A stretch of 64,000 nt of DNA from Novosphingobium rosa NBRC 15208 (lineage in GTDB: Bacteria; Pseudomonadota; Alphaproteobacteria; Sphingomonadales; Sphingomonadaceae), in the NCBI RefSeq assembly GCF_001598555.1, contig NZ_BCZE01000025.1:48288-112287 (forward strand), given 5' to 3'. The position numbers and the translations under genes were made by a program. The notes under the pieces were generated by a model. It made no database searches, was not told the DNA's origin, and saw only the letters and a list, made by a program, of their open reading frames with translations. Position 1 is the first letter of the stretch. Every line of letters starts with the position of its first letter. Of the stretch, positions 50,928 to 58,255 are shown piece by piece.

Positions 50928-52082
50928 ATGTCGTCCCAAACCTCGCCCGTCACGCTGGTGCGCGAACGCCCCGCTTTCCTCTCCTCGCCCGAGGAGATCA
51001 TCGACGACGCCCGCAATGGCCGGATGTTCATCCTGGTCGATGACGAGGACCGCGAGAATGAGGGCGATCTGATCATCCCGGCCCAGATGGCCACGCCCGA
51101 CGCCATCAACTTCATGGCGACTCACGGCAAGGGATTGATCTGCCTCGCCATGGCCAAGAGCCGCATCGACCAGCTGGGCCTGCGCCCGATGGTGGAGACC
51201 AACGGCACCCGCCATGGCACGGCCTTCACCGCCTCGATCGAGGCGCGGATCGGGGTCAGCACCGGCATTTCGGCGGCGGATCGCGCCCGCACCGTGGCGG
51301 TGGCGATCAATGCCATCAATGGCCCGGACGAGATCGTCTCGCCCGGCCATGTCTTTCCGCTGGCCGCGCGGGAGGGCGGCGTGCTGGTCCGCGCCGGGCA
51401 CACCGAGGCGGCGGTGGATGTGGCGCGTCTGGCGGGGCTCAACCCCTCCGGCGTGATCTGCGAGATCATGAAGGAGGACGGCACCATGGCCCGCCTCGAC
51501 GATCTGTCCGCCTTCGCTCAGCTGCATGGTATGAAGATCGGCACGATCCGCGACCTGATCGCCTATCGCCGCCGCCATGACCATATCGTGGAAAAACGCG
51601 CGGAGGCCAGCTTCCACAGCCGCTGGGGCGGCGAATGGAGGGCCCTGACCTTTGCCAACCGCGCCACCGGCACCGAGCAGATCGCGCTGGTGAAGGGCAG
51701 GATCGATCCCGCCAAACCGACTTTGGTGCGCATGCATGCCATCTCCGCCTTCACCGACATCTTCGGCGGCAATGGCGCGGGGCTGGGCGTGCTGGAGCAG
51801 TCGATGCGGATGATCGGCGAGGAAGGCTGCGGCGTGGTCATCGGCATCAACAGCCAGCGTGACGACCGCTACACCATGGCGCTGAAGGCGCGTTCGGGGC
51901 AACTTTCGCCCTCGGATATGGATGAGTTGCGCGACTATGGCGTGGGCGCGATGATCCTGACCGAACTGGGCGTCGAGCAGATGGTGCTGCTGACCAACAC
52001 GCATCGCACGCTGGTGGCGCTGTCAGGCTATGGCCTGTCGGTGGTGGGCGAGCGGCGGATAGCCACACCCGACGCGCCCTGA
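50928..52082 (+). CDS. ribB: 3,4-dihydroxy-2-butanone-4-phosphate synthase with a degenerate GTP-cyclohydrolase-II domain (RibBX-like)
   Basis: 384 residues. The N-terminal RibB domain (about 20-220) is intact: FILVDDEDRENEGDL, THGKGLICLA, DRARTVAVAIN, SPGHVFPLAAREGGVLVRAGHTEAAVDVARLAG and GVICEIMKEDGTMAR. The C-terminal half has the outline of GTP cyclohydrolase II, but the zinc Cys cluster (HSECLTGD...RCDCG in active RibA) reads VRMHAISAFTDIFGGNGAG, without Cys, and the later GRGIGL region is also lost, so it should not make the pyrimidine precursor. Such RibBX hybrids are known from other proteobacteria. Location in this regulon suggests extra flavin supply for the monooxygenase, or regulation of RibB. 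Confidence 0.88.
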   Translation: MSSQTSPVTLVRERPAFLSSPEEIIDDARNGRMFILVDDEDRENEGDLIIPAQMATPDAINFMATHGKGLICLAMAKSRIDQLGLRPMVETNGTRHGTAFTASIEARIGVSTGISAADRARTVAVAINAINGPDEIVSPGHVFPLAAREGGVLVRAGHTEAAVDVARLAGLNPSGVICEIMKEDGTMARLDDLSAFAQLHGMKIGTIRDLIAYRRRHDHIVEKRAEASFHSRWGGEWRALTFANRATGTEQIALVKGRIDPAKPTLVRMHAISAFTDIFGGNGAGLGVLEQSMRMIGEEGCGVVIGINSQRDDRYTMALKARSGQLSPSDMDELRDYGVGAMILTELGVEQMVLLTNTHRTLVALSGYGLSVVGERRIATPDAP

Positions 52083-52151
52083 GCGCATCGGCACATCTCA
52101 AACGCAAACAGAACAAGGGACGCGGCCATCATGGCCGCGGGGGAGAGACTT

Positions 52152-53465
52152 ATGCTGACGGCAATCACCTTGCTGGCCGCCATCGCGGCTGCGCCTGCCA
52201 CTCCGGGCGCGGCGACGCCCGTGCCGAACGACCCCGCCACCACGGCGGAAACCACCGCCCCGCAAGAGGCGGCGGCGCTGCCGGAGGCCCCTGTCACGCC
52301 GGGCGCCGCCACCGACGCGGCGCCGAAATCCAGGCTCAAGCTGGGCGTAGGCATCCGTGGCCGCTACGATCTGCGCTTCAACGATGCGGGCGCCAACGGG
52401 CAGCGCCGCACCTCCAGCCATCTCTCCTTCGACACGCTGGCCCTGACGGCGGATTACGATTCAGAGCACTTTTTCGGCGCGGCGCAATACCGCTTCTACG
52501 GCGGCAGCTTCATCTATGGCAAAGCCTCCGGCTATCAGAACTACCCCGGCGAGGTGAACTATCTGATGTATGGCTATGCCGGCGCGAAACTGTCCAGGAA
52601 GGACACCGTCACCCTCGGCGTGCAGGCCGTGCCCTTTGATGAGCAATATTGGGGCTCTTCGCTGCTGGATGACCTCGGCTTCGTGCTGGGCATGGAGGAA
52701 ACCTACAACCTCGGCGTGAAATACGCCCATAAGGGCGATCGTCAGCAGTTCCAGCTCGGCTTCTTCCCCTCCAGCGGGCCGGACGGCATGGGCATCAGCC
52801 TGGATGGCTCGCGCTATTCCACCAACATCGCCCGCGCCGACTCTTACGTGCCCAACGGCAGCCAGAATGACGAGCGCAACATGGTGATCGGCAGCGCCCG
52901 CACCACGCTGGTCAACCCCGTTGGGAAGGGCGGCTTCAAGCTGGACGCGATGGGATCGGCCTGGATCTCCACGATCCACAATTTCGACACCAACCGCAAC
53001 GGCAGCAAGCACCTCTTCGCCGCCAGCCTGATCGCCACCAGGGGCCCATGGCACGCCAAGACGCTGGTGGCCCGGCAGGACATCAACCCGCGCAACCCGG
53101 GCCGCAACGACATGATCACCGTGGGCGGCTTCGATGCCTCCTACAACATCGCCACCCACGGCACCTATGTCTTCGCCGAAATCGGGCGCGATATCGACAC
53201 CGGACACTTCCCGCTGAACGTCCAGCCCTATCTGAACTACGGCAAATTCATCAAGGACGCCGCAGGCTTCGCGGACAGCGAGCGCTTCGATCTGGGCGCG
53301 GTCTGGACCTCCAAGCACAGCAAGCATGTGAAGGTGTTTTCCGAGCTGCTGGTGGGCCGCAACGATCCCTATGTGGGCGCGGGGCAGTTTATCTCGGGCG
53401 GGGCGCAGGGGGGCGATAATCGCTACAAGGTGTCGTTCATGCTGGTGGCGGGGTATTATTTCTAA
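52152..53465 (+). CDS. Outer membrane porin of the regulon
   Basis: 437 residues from ATG 52152 (GGGGGAGAG upstream; an earlier in-frame ATG at 52131 lacks one). A short signal peptide ends near IAAAPATP, followed by an Ala/Pro/Thr-rich linker to about 65 and then a beta-barrel: LKLGVGIRGRYDLRFND, LALTADYDSEHFFGAAQYRFYGG, VNYLMYGYAGAKLSRKDTVTLGVQ, and so on to the terminal aromatic (MLVAGYYF). It fits an OprB/OprO-like 16- or 18-strand porin by appearance only. Being last in the permease-ribB operon, it probably gives the substrate a path across the outer membrane. A REPIN-like element lies just beyond. Confidence 0.82.
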   Translation: MLTAITLLAAIAAAPATPGAATPVPNDPATTAETTAPQEAAALPEAPVTPGAATDAAPKSRLKLGVGIRGRYDLRFNDAGANGQRRTSSHLSFDTLALTADYDSEHFFGAAQYRFYGGSFIYGKASGYQNYPGEVNYLMYGYAGAKLSRKDTVTLGVQAVPFDEQYWGSSLLDDLGFVLGMEETYNLGVKYAHKGDRQQFQLGFFPSSGPDGMGISLDGSRYSTNIARADSYVPNGSQNDERNMVIGSARTTLVNPVGKGGFKLDAMGSAWISTIHNFDTNRNGSKHLFAASLIATRGPWHAKTLVARQDINPRNPGRNDMITVGGFDASYNIATHGTYVFAEIGRDIDTGHFPLNVQPYLNYGKFIKDAAGFADSERFDLGAVWTSKHSKHVKVFSELLVGRNDPYVGAGQFISGGAQGGDNRYKVSFMLVAGYYF

Positions 53466-53485
53466 GGGCGCTTGAAGGGAAGAAA

Positions 53486-53645
53486 GATGCGAGGGGATTA
53501 TCCCCTCGCGCTCCCATGACGTCTTCCGGCGATACGGCAGGGGCACCGCAGGCTTTAAACCTGCGGCGCTGCGACGTTGCTCTTTGGCTGAACCCGGCAC
53601 GCGACGTAGACACTAAAGGGAGCGCGAGGGTTATGACCCTCGCAT
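53486..53645. repeat. REPIN-like paired-hairpin element, second copy
   Basis: Left hairpin 53486-53515 (stem GCGAGGGGA / TCCCCTCGC then GCTCCC) and right hairpin 53618-53645 (GGGAGC then GCGAGGGT / ACCCTCGC) are inverted. Between them are ACGTCTTCCGGCGA (also at 8164) and a CCGCAGG / CCTGCGG hairpin. GACGTAGACA before the right hairpin is shared with 32215 and 22308. It lies 20 nt after the porin stop, in a 358-bp gap (53466-53823) with no gene. Confidence 0.8.
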
Positions 53646-53823
53646 TTCCCCTTTCCTTCCCTCCAAAATCCGCGCAACTTTTCGCGCAACCACCCAAGGT
53701 TCCCTGCCCTGCGACGACATGCCCGAACAACAAGACAGGCCGTAACCTGTTTGTCGCAATCGATTTGCACCCGGGCCCTTCCCTTTGATAGTCGGGCGAA
53801 CCATCTGGACGGGGGCCACACTT

Positions 53824-54168
53824 ATGAAAATCGCACTTTTGCTGGGCATGGCTCTGGCCACGGTGGCTCTGCCCTCGCTGGCGCTGGCCGACGATCCCAA
53901 CGATCCGACGATGCGCAGCAGCGCCGCCCGCGCGCGTGACCGGGAGGCGATCCGGCAGCTCAACCTGCGCGAGGCCGCCCGCGTGCGCGAGCGTGACGCG
54001 CGCTATGCGGAGGGTTGGAGCAACAGCCAGAGCTACAGCGCCCCGCGCTATGAGAGCAGCGACAGCAGCTACGCCCGCAGCCGCGCGCAATATGAGCGCG
54101 AACTGGCCGCATGGCGCCATGCCGTCCGCGCCTGTCAGGCCGGGGATTACGATTACTGCGCTCGCTGA
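53824..54168 (+). CDS. Small secreted protein of unknown function
   Basis: 114 residues from ATG 53824, preferred over an upstream ATG because it gives a clear signal peptide (MKIALLLGMALATVALPSLALAD, cleaved after residue 22). The mature part is charged and Arg/Glu-rich (AARARDREAIRQLNLREAARVRERDARYAEG), then a Ser/Tyr-rich stretch and an Arg/Glu-rich end with two Cys (VRACQAGDYDYCAR). The helical charged block could be a short coiled coil. I recognise no family. The gene is monocistronic with a perfect terminator 20 nt after its stop. Confidence 0.7.
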   Translation: MKIALLLGMALATVALPSLALADDPNDPTMRSSAARARDREAIRQLNLREAARVRERDARYAEGWSNSQSYSAPRYESSDSSYARSRAQYERELAAWRHAVRACQAGDYDYCAR

Positions 54169-54188
54169 ACTGCCGGTAACCCCATGAA

Positions 54189-54220
54189 CAAAGCCCCGGC
54201 GCCTGAACGCCGGGGCTTTG
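54189..54220. terminator. Bidirectional hairpin terminator
   Basis: CAAAGCCCCGGCG / CGCCGGGGCTTTG, a perfect 13-bp stem with a 6-nt loop, between a rightward gene end (54168) and the leftward PQQ dehydrogenase stop (54231). On the plus strand it is followed by TCTTTGG. Confidence 0.88.
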
Positions 54221-54230
54221 TCTTTGGCGC

Positions 54231-56504
54231 TTACGGCAAGCGGAAGGCCACCAGCGTATCGGCCATCTGCTTTTGGCCCACCGCCGTGCCACCGCCTGCG
54301 GCCACCACGATATACTGCTTGCCGTCCTTGCCCATATAGCTGACCGGGGTGGAGGCGGCGCTCGCCTCCAGCATGGTCTCCCACAGCTGCCTGCCGTTGC
54401 GGGCATCAAGAGCGCGGAAGCGCCGATCGTTGGTGGCGCCGATAAAGATCAGTCCCGATTTCGTCGTCATATTGCCGCCGATGCTGCTGGTGCCCGCCAG
54501 CGCGCCCTTGGGGCCGATCCCTTCGGTGATGCCGATGGGCACGCGCCAGGCGATCTTGTGGCTTTCGGTGTCCACAGCCACCACCTCGCTCCACGGCGTG
54601 GCGCCGCAGGAGAGGTTGATGCCATCCTTCGTGGTGAAGCTGAAGGGCTGGGCCGGGCGCCCGCCGCGCCGCATCGGCGGCCCAGCCTTCATGCCGCCGG
54701 CATCATCCGGCGAGGCATGGCCCATGCCCTGCGGCTGATTGCCGGGCAGAGTGAAGGTCACGCGGTTCTGCAGGTTGACGAAGTAGAGATGCAGATCGGG
54801 ATTGTACGATCCCCCGCCCCAGTTCGGCCCGCCCACGGAACTGGGATAAGTGATCACCGCATGATCGGGCGCGCGGCGCGGGGCATAGAGCGGGTCGCTG
54901 GTGGTGTGGTTCTCGTCCCACACCTTCTGGCAGGCGGCGCGCATGCCGGGGACGAGATCGGGGATTTCGTCGCGCGTCATCTGCGTGCGGGCCAGCGGGC
55001 CGGGCGCATCGGGGAAAGGCTGAGTGGGCCAGACGTTGGGGTCTGGCGTCACCGGTTGCTGGGTGGGCCTTTCGGCAAAGCCATTCAGAGGTGTGCCGTC
55101 CCGGCGGTCGAACATGAAGAACAGGCTGTGCTTGCCCGTCATGGCCACGGCGGGCACGGTCTGGCCGCCCTGCTTCACATCCATCAGCACGACGGGGGTG
55201 GGGGAATCCCAGTCCCAGATGTCGTGATGGGTGATCTGGTGATACCACTTGAGCTTGCCCGTCTTGGCATCCAGCGCCAGAATCGAGCTGGAATAGAGCT
55301 GCGATCCGGCCACACCGGGCGGCGCATTGGCATCCCCGGTTACCGCATAGACCACGCCTGCCGCATCATCGGCGCTCATGGTGGACCAGACGTTGGCGCC
55401 GGACAGGTTGCGCCACTGGTCGCCGGTGTAATCCTCGTTTCCGGCCTCGCCGGTCTGGGGGATGGTGTGGAAGGCCCAGACCTGCCGCCCTGTCCGCACA
55501 TCGAAGGCGCGGATATCGCCGCGCGGGCCGGGAGGGCCATCCTCGCCGGGGCGCGAGCCGGTGATGAACAGGTCGCCCACCACCAGCACCGGATTGGGCA
55601 CGGTGAAGGAGCTGCGGCGTGATTCCCCCACGATCTCGCTGGAAACGCCGATATAGGCGTCGATCTGGCCGTTTCGGCCAAAACCCCTGGCGGGGCGCCC
55701 GGTGGTCACGTCCACGGCGGTGATCATGCCGGAATCGGTGGCGAAGATCAGGCGGGGCGCGGTTTTGTCATCGCCTGGCCAATAGGCGATGCCGCGGCCA
55801 TGAATGTTGAGCGGGCTCTCATACTTCCAGATCACCTGCCCGGTTTCCGGGTTCAGCGCGGTGACGCTGGCCTTCAGATCGGGCTTGGCGGGGGAGGCAG
55901 GGGTGGAGATATACATCACCCCACCGATCAGCAGCGGCGTCACCTCGAAACGGAAATCCAGCCCCTGATCGCCCTGAGGGGTGATCCCCGCGCCATAGTG
56001 ATAGGTCCATGCCGGTTGCAGTTTCCGCACATTAGCAGGCGTGATCTGGCTCAGCGGCGAGAAGTTCATATTGGCATTGCCACCGCCATAGGCAGGCCAC
56101 TGGCTGGGCCCGGTCGGGCGCGGATAGGTGGCGGTGGAGGCGGGTTCCGTCGGCAGACTGGCCGGAGCAGCGCCCTCCTTGGGCGCGAAATGGGTGCTGA
56201 GATAGGTGTGGATGGTCTGCGCCTCGCTTTCGTCAAGCTGGGCGCCACGCGCCATCATCGCCTGAATGGTGGCCGCCCATTCCTCGGGCGTATGACGCTT
56301 GCCGATGGTGAGGCCGATCGCATGGCACAAGGCGCAATGCTGGGCGACAACCTCCCGCCCTGGCCCCGCAGGCAGCAGGGCCAGCGTGGCCTCCGCCGAT
56401 TGCGGCGCGGGCGGTTGGGCCTGCAGCGCGCTCAACGCCAGCACGCTGAGCGGCATGCCCAGCAGCGCGGCCCTCAGAGCCATTTTCCTGTTTTGAATGA
56501 GCAT
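54231..56504 (-). CDS. PQQ-dependent dehydrogenase with N-terminal cytochrome c domain
   Basis: 757 residues: signal peptide to about residue 29; cytochrome c domain (about 40-110) with haem-binding CALCH and a Met candidate in QAMMARGAQ; then an eight-bladed PQQ propeller (about 140-757) with YGGGNANMNFSPLSQIT, GDLFITGSRPGEDGPPG, WYHQITHHDIWDWDSPTP and the closing GLIFIGATNDRRFRALDARNGRQLWE...YIVVAAGGG. The propeller is closest to the glucose/quinate/shikimate dehydrogenase group, but the five membrane segments of those enzymes are replaced by the cytochrome domain, so it is a periplasmic, soluble quinohaemoprotein with unknown alcohol or sugar substrate. It follows the ThuA-domain gene by 26 bp. 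Confidence 0.9.
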   Translation of the reverse strand: MLIQNRKMALRAALLGMPLSVLALSALQAQPPAPQSAEATLALLPAGPGREVVAQHCALCHAIGLTIGKRHTPEEWAATIQAMMARGAQLDESEAQTIHTYLSTHFAPKEGAAPASLPTEPASTATYPRPTGPSQWPAYGGGNANMNFSPLSQITPANVRKLQPAWTYHYGAGITPQGDQGLDFRFEVTPLLIGGVMYISTPASPAKPDLKASVTALNPETGQVIWKYESPLNIHGRGIAYWPGDDKTAPRLIFATDSGMITAVDVTTGRPARGFGRNGQIDAYIGVSSEIVGESRRSSFTVPNPVLVVGDLFITGSRPGEDGPPGPRGDIRAFDVRTGRQVWAFHTIPQTGEAGNEDYTGDQWRNLSGANVWSTMSADDAAGVVYAVTGDANAPPGVAGSQLYSSSILALDAKTGKLKWYHQITHHDIWDWDSPTPVVLMDVKQGGQTVPAVAMTGKHSLFFMFDRRDGTPLNGFAERPTQQPVTPDPNVWPTQPFPDAPGPLARTQMTRDEIPDLVPGMRAACQKVWDENHTTSDPLYAPRRAPDHAVITYPSSVGGPNWGGGSYNPDLHLYFVNLQNRVTFTLPGNQPQGMGHASPDDAGGMKAGPPMRRGGRPAQPFSFTTKDGINLSCGATPWSEVVAVDTESHKIAWRVPIGITEGIGPKGALAGTSSIGGNMTTKSGLIFIGATNDRRFRALDARNGRQLWETMLEASAASTPVSYMGKDGKQYIVVAAGGGTAVGQKQMADTLVAFRLP

Positions 56505-56530
56505 TGTGTCCCTCGCCCTGATCTTTGTTG

Positions 56531-57433
56531 TTATGGCTTGTCCAGCGTCACGTTTTCGCTGCGCAGGCCCAGCGCCCAGTCGATGCCTTCCAGCAGCAGC
56601 GCCTGATTTTTGGGCTCATCGAGAAACTCGTCGCGGTGCCCGCCGGTGAAGTTGAAGACCCGCCCCTTGCCGTAGTTTTTGGCCCAGACGATCGGGTAGT
56701 AATCATCGCTCCGCCCGGAACGCGCCTTTTGCTCCGGCGTCATGGCCGCCGGGTCCAGCGCCATGATGGTGTGAACGCTGCCCCGCGTGAACTCGGGTTT
56801 CAGCACCGGCCATTGATCGGCCCACAGAAAGCTGCCCTTGCCGAAAGCCGCCGCACCCTTCCACGAGGGATCGACCACCTTCGCCTTCATCCCGCTGACG
56901 GGATACTCATTGGCCATAAAGCCGCCGATCATCTGCCCCCACTCGGGCCAGTTGTAGAAGTTCACCCCCTGCGCATGGCCCAGCACCAGCCCCTTGCCAT
57001 CGTCATGGATGGCGGCGATCAGATCGGCCTTCTGCTGGTCGCTCATGGTGCCCTCCCCGCTGCCGAGGAAGACCACCGCATCGAAATAATCGAGGTTGCG
57101 GATGTTGGTGTTGCCCCTGGCGTAACGGGCACTGGTGACCTTGACCGGCGATTTGGTGATCAACTGGCTGTCGGTGCGCAGAAAGGCGACATAATCGCCG
57201 CTTTTGCGCCCCATCTCCTCGATCACCGCCATGGTGTGGTTGATCGATGTGTGGTGAAAGCCGCTCTGCACATCGGCGATGACCAACAGTTTCTTCTTGC
57301 CCGGATAGGGATCGCAAGGCGCATTGCAGAGCCCGCCGGGGCCGCCGGCAGAAGCCGCCTGCTGCGCTTGCACGCCACCCGCCGCCAGCCCCAGGGCCCC
57401 GCACAGCAGCAGCCATCGAGGGATCGTCTTCAT
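56531..57433 (-). CDS. ThuA-domain exported protein
   Basis: 300 residues from ATG 57431-57433 (GGAG 8 nt upstream), with a signal peptide to about residue 24 (GGVQAQQ). The ThuA/trehalose-utilisation fold of the class-I glutamine amidotransferase-like group is shown by KKLLVIADVQSGFHHTSINHTMAVIEEMG, YFDAVVFLGSGEGTMSDQQKADLI, LGHAQGVNFYNWPEWGQMIGG, YYPIVWAKNYGKGRVFNFTGGHRDEF. The domain's activity is not well established; exported members occur beside glycoside hydrolases and PQQ dehydrogenases. It is upstream in one operon with the PQQ dehydrogenase. Confidence 0.85.
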   Translation of the reverse strand: MKTIPRWLLLCGALGLAAGGVQAQQAASAGGPGGLCNAPCDPYPGKKKLLVIADVQSGFHHTSINHTMAVIEEMGRKSGDYVAFLRTDSQLITKSPVKVTSARYARGNTNIRNLDYFDAVVFLGSGEGTMSDQQKADLIAAIHDDGKGLVLGHAQGVNFYNWPEWGQMIGGFMANEYPVSGMKAKVVDPSWKGAAAFGKGSFLWADQWPVLKPEFTRGSVHTIMALDPAAMTPEQKARSGRSDDYYPIVWAKNYGKGRVFNFTGGHRDEFLDEPKNQALLLEGIDWALGLRSENVTLDKP

Positions 57434-57676
57434 CGCCATCTCCACCGGCCTCGAGCCTTCTTCTTGAGGCCAGTTTCGCGATCCTTCAGCGACTTGCAAG
57501 GCTGTGCGCGGGCAGACCATGCTATCATTCATCCATGGCCAGACGGAACGATCCCCTCACTCCATCCATAGGCCTGCACTATGGATAGATCAAATATGGC
57601 GATTTGACCTTATGGTCACCCCGCCTATCCTGCCCGCCAAGCCGCCACCAACAGCGGCATCCGGTCGAGAGGTGCC

Positions 57677-58138
57677 ATGCAGGCCTATATTCTTCGCGAG
57701 ACGATCATCAGCATGATCATCAACGCCGCGTTTTCGCTGGCGTTTTTTCTGGCGGTCTTCGGCCATGGCGCTGCGGTGCCGGTGTGGGGCATCGGCGCCT
57801 ATGCCTTCGACGCCCTGCCGCAAAGCATCGCCATCGCCGCCATGAGCACGCTGGTCCCCGGCGCCATCGCCCTGAAAAAACGCCGCAGCGGCGCGCTGCG
57901 CGTGGCCCCGCAGGCCCGCACCTCGCAGCCGTTCCTGCCGCACAACCTCTGGCTGAGGGCCGCCGTGCTGGCCCTGCTTTCGGCGGTGCTGGGGGGCTTG
58001 TTCAACAGCGTGGCGCTGCTGGTGCTGGGTCTGGCGCAGCTGCCATGGTGGCCCGCGCTGATCGCCAAGCTGGCCTATGGCGCGGCGCTGGCCGGGATCG
58101 TCACGCCCATCGCCTTGCGCGCGGCCCTGCGCGGCTGA
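57677..58138 (+). CDS. Small four-segment membrane protein of unknown function
   Basis: 153 residues from ATG 57677 with GAGAGGTG upstream. Four hydrophobic stretches: about 10-30 (ISMIINAAFSLAFFLAVFG), 47-64, 92-117 and 126-148. Between the second and third is a basic loop (KKRRSGALRVAPQAR). No family recognised. It lies between a leftward ThuA gene and the rightward GH106 gene without obvious co-transcription. Confidence 0.65.
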   Translation: MQAYILRETIISMIINAAFSLAFFLAVFGHGAAVPVWGIGAYAFDALPQSIAIAAMSTLVPGAIALKKRRSGALRVAPQARTSQPFLPHNLWLRAAVLALLSAVLGGLFNSVALLVLGLAQLPWWPALIAKLAYGAALAGIVTPIALRAALRG

Positions 58139-58255
58139 CCCGCTCAGGCTTGCCACATGTTGAGACGATACAATAATATCTGAAAAACAAATGCCTGCTG
58201 CAGCATCAACCCATGTATGACTGCTTCAACGATTGATCTCTGGGAGACCCGATTC

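Noticed and set aside
50928..52082. A riboflavin biosynthesis operon or FMN riboswitch at the ribB gene
   Set aside because: No ribD, ribE or ribH neighbours, and only 27 bp separate it from the permease gene, too short for an FMN riboswitch.
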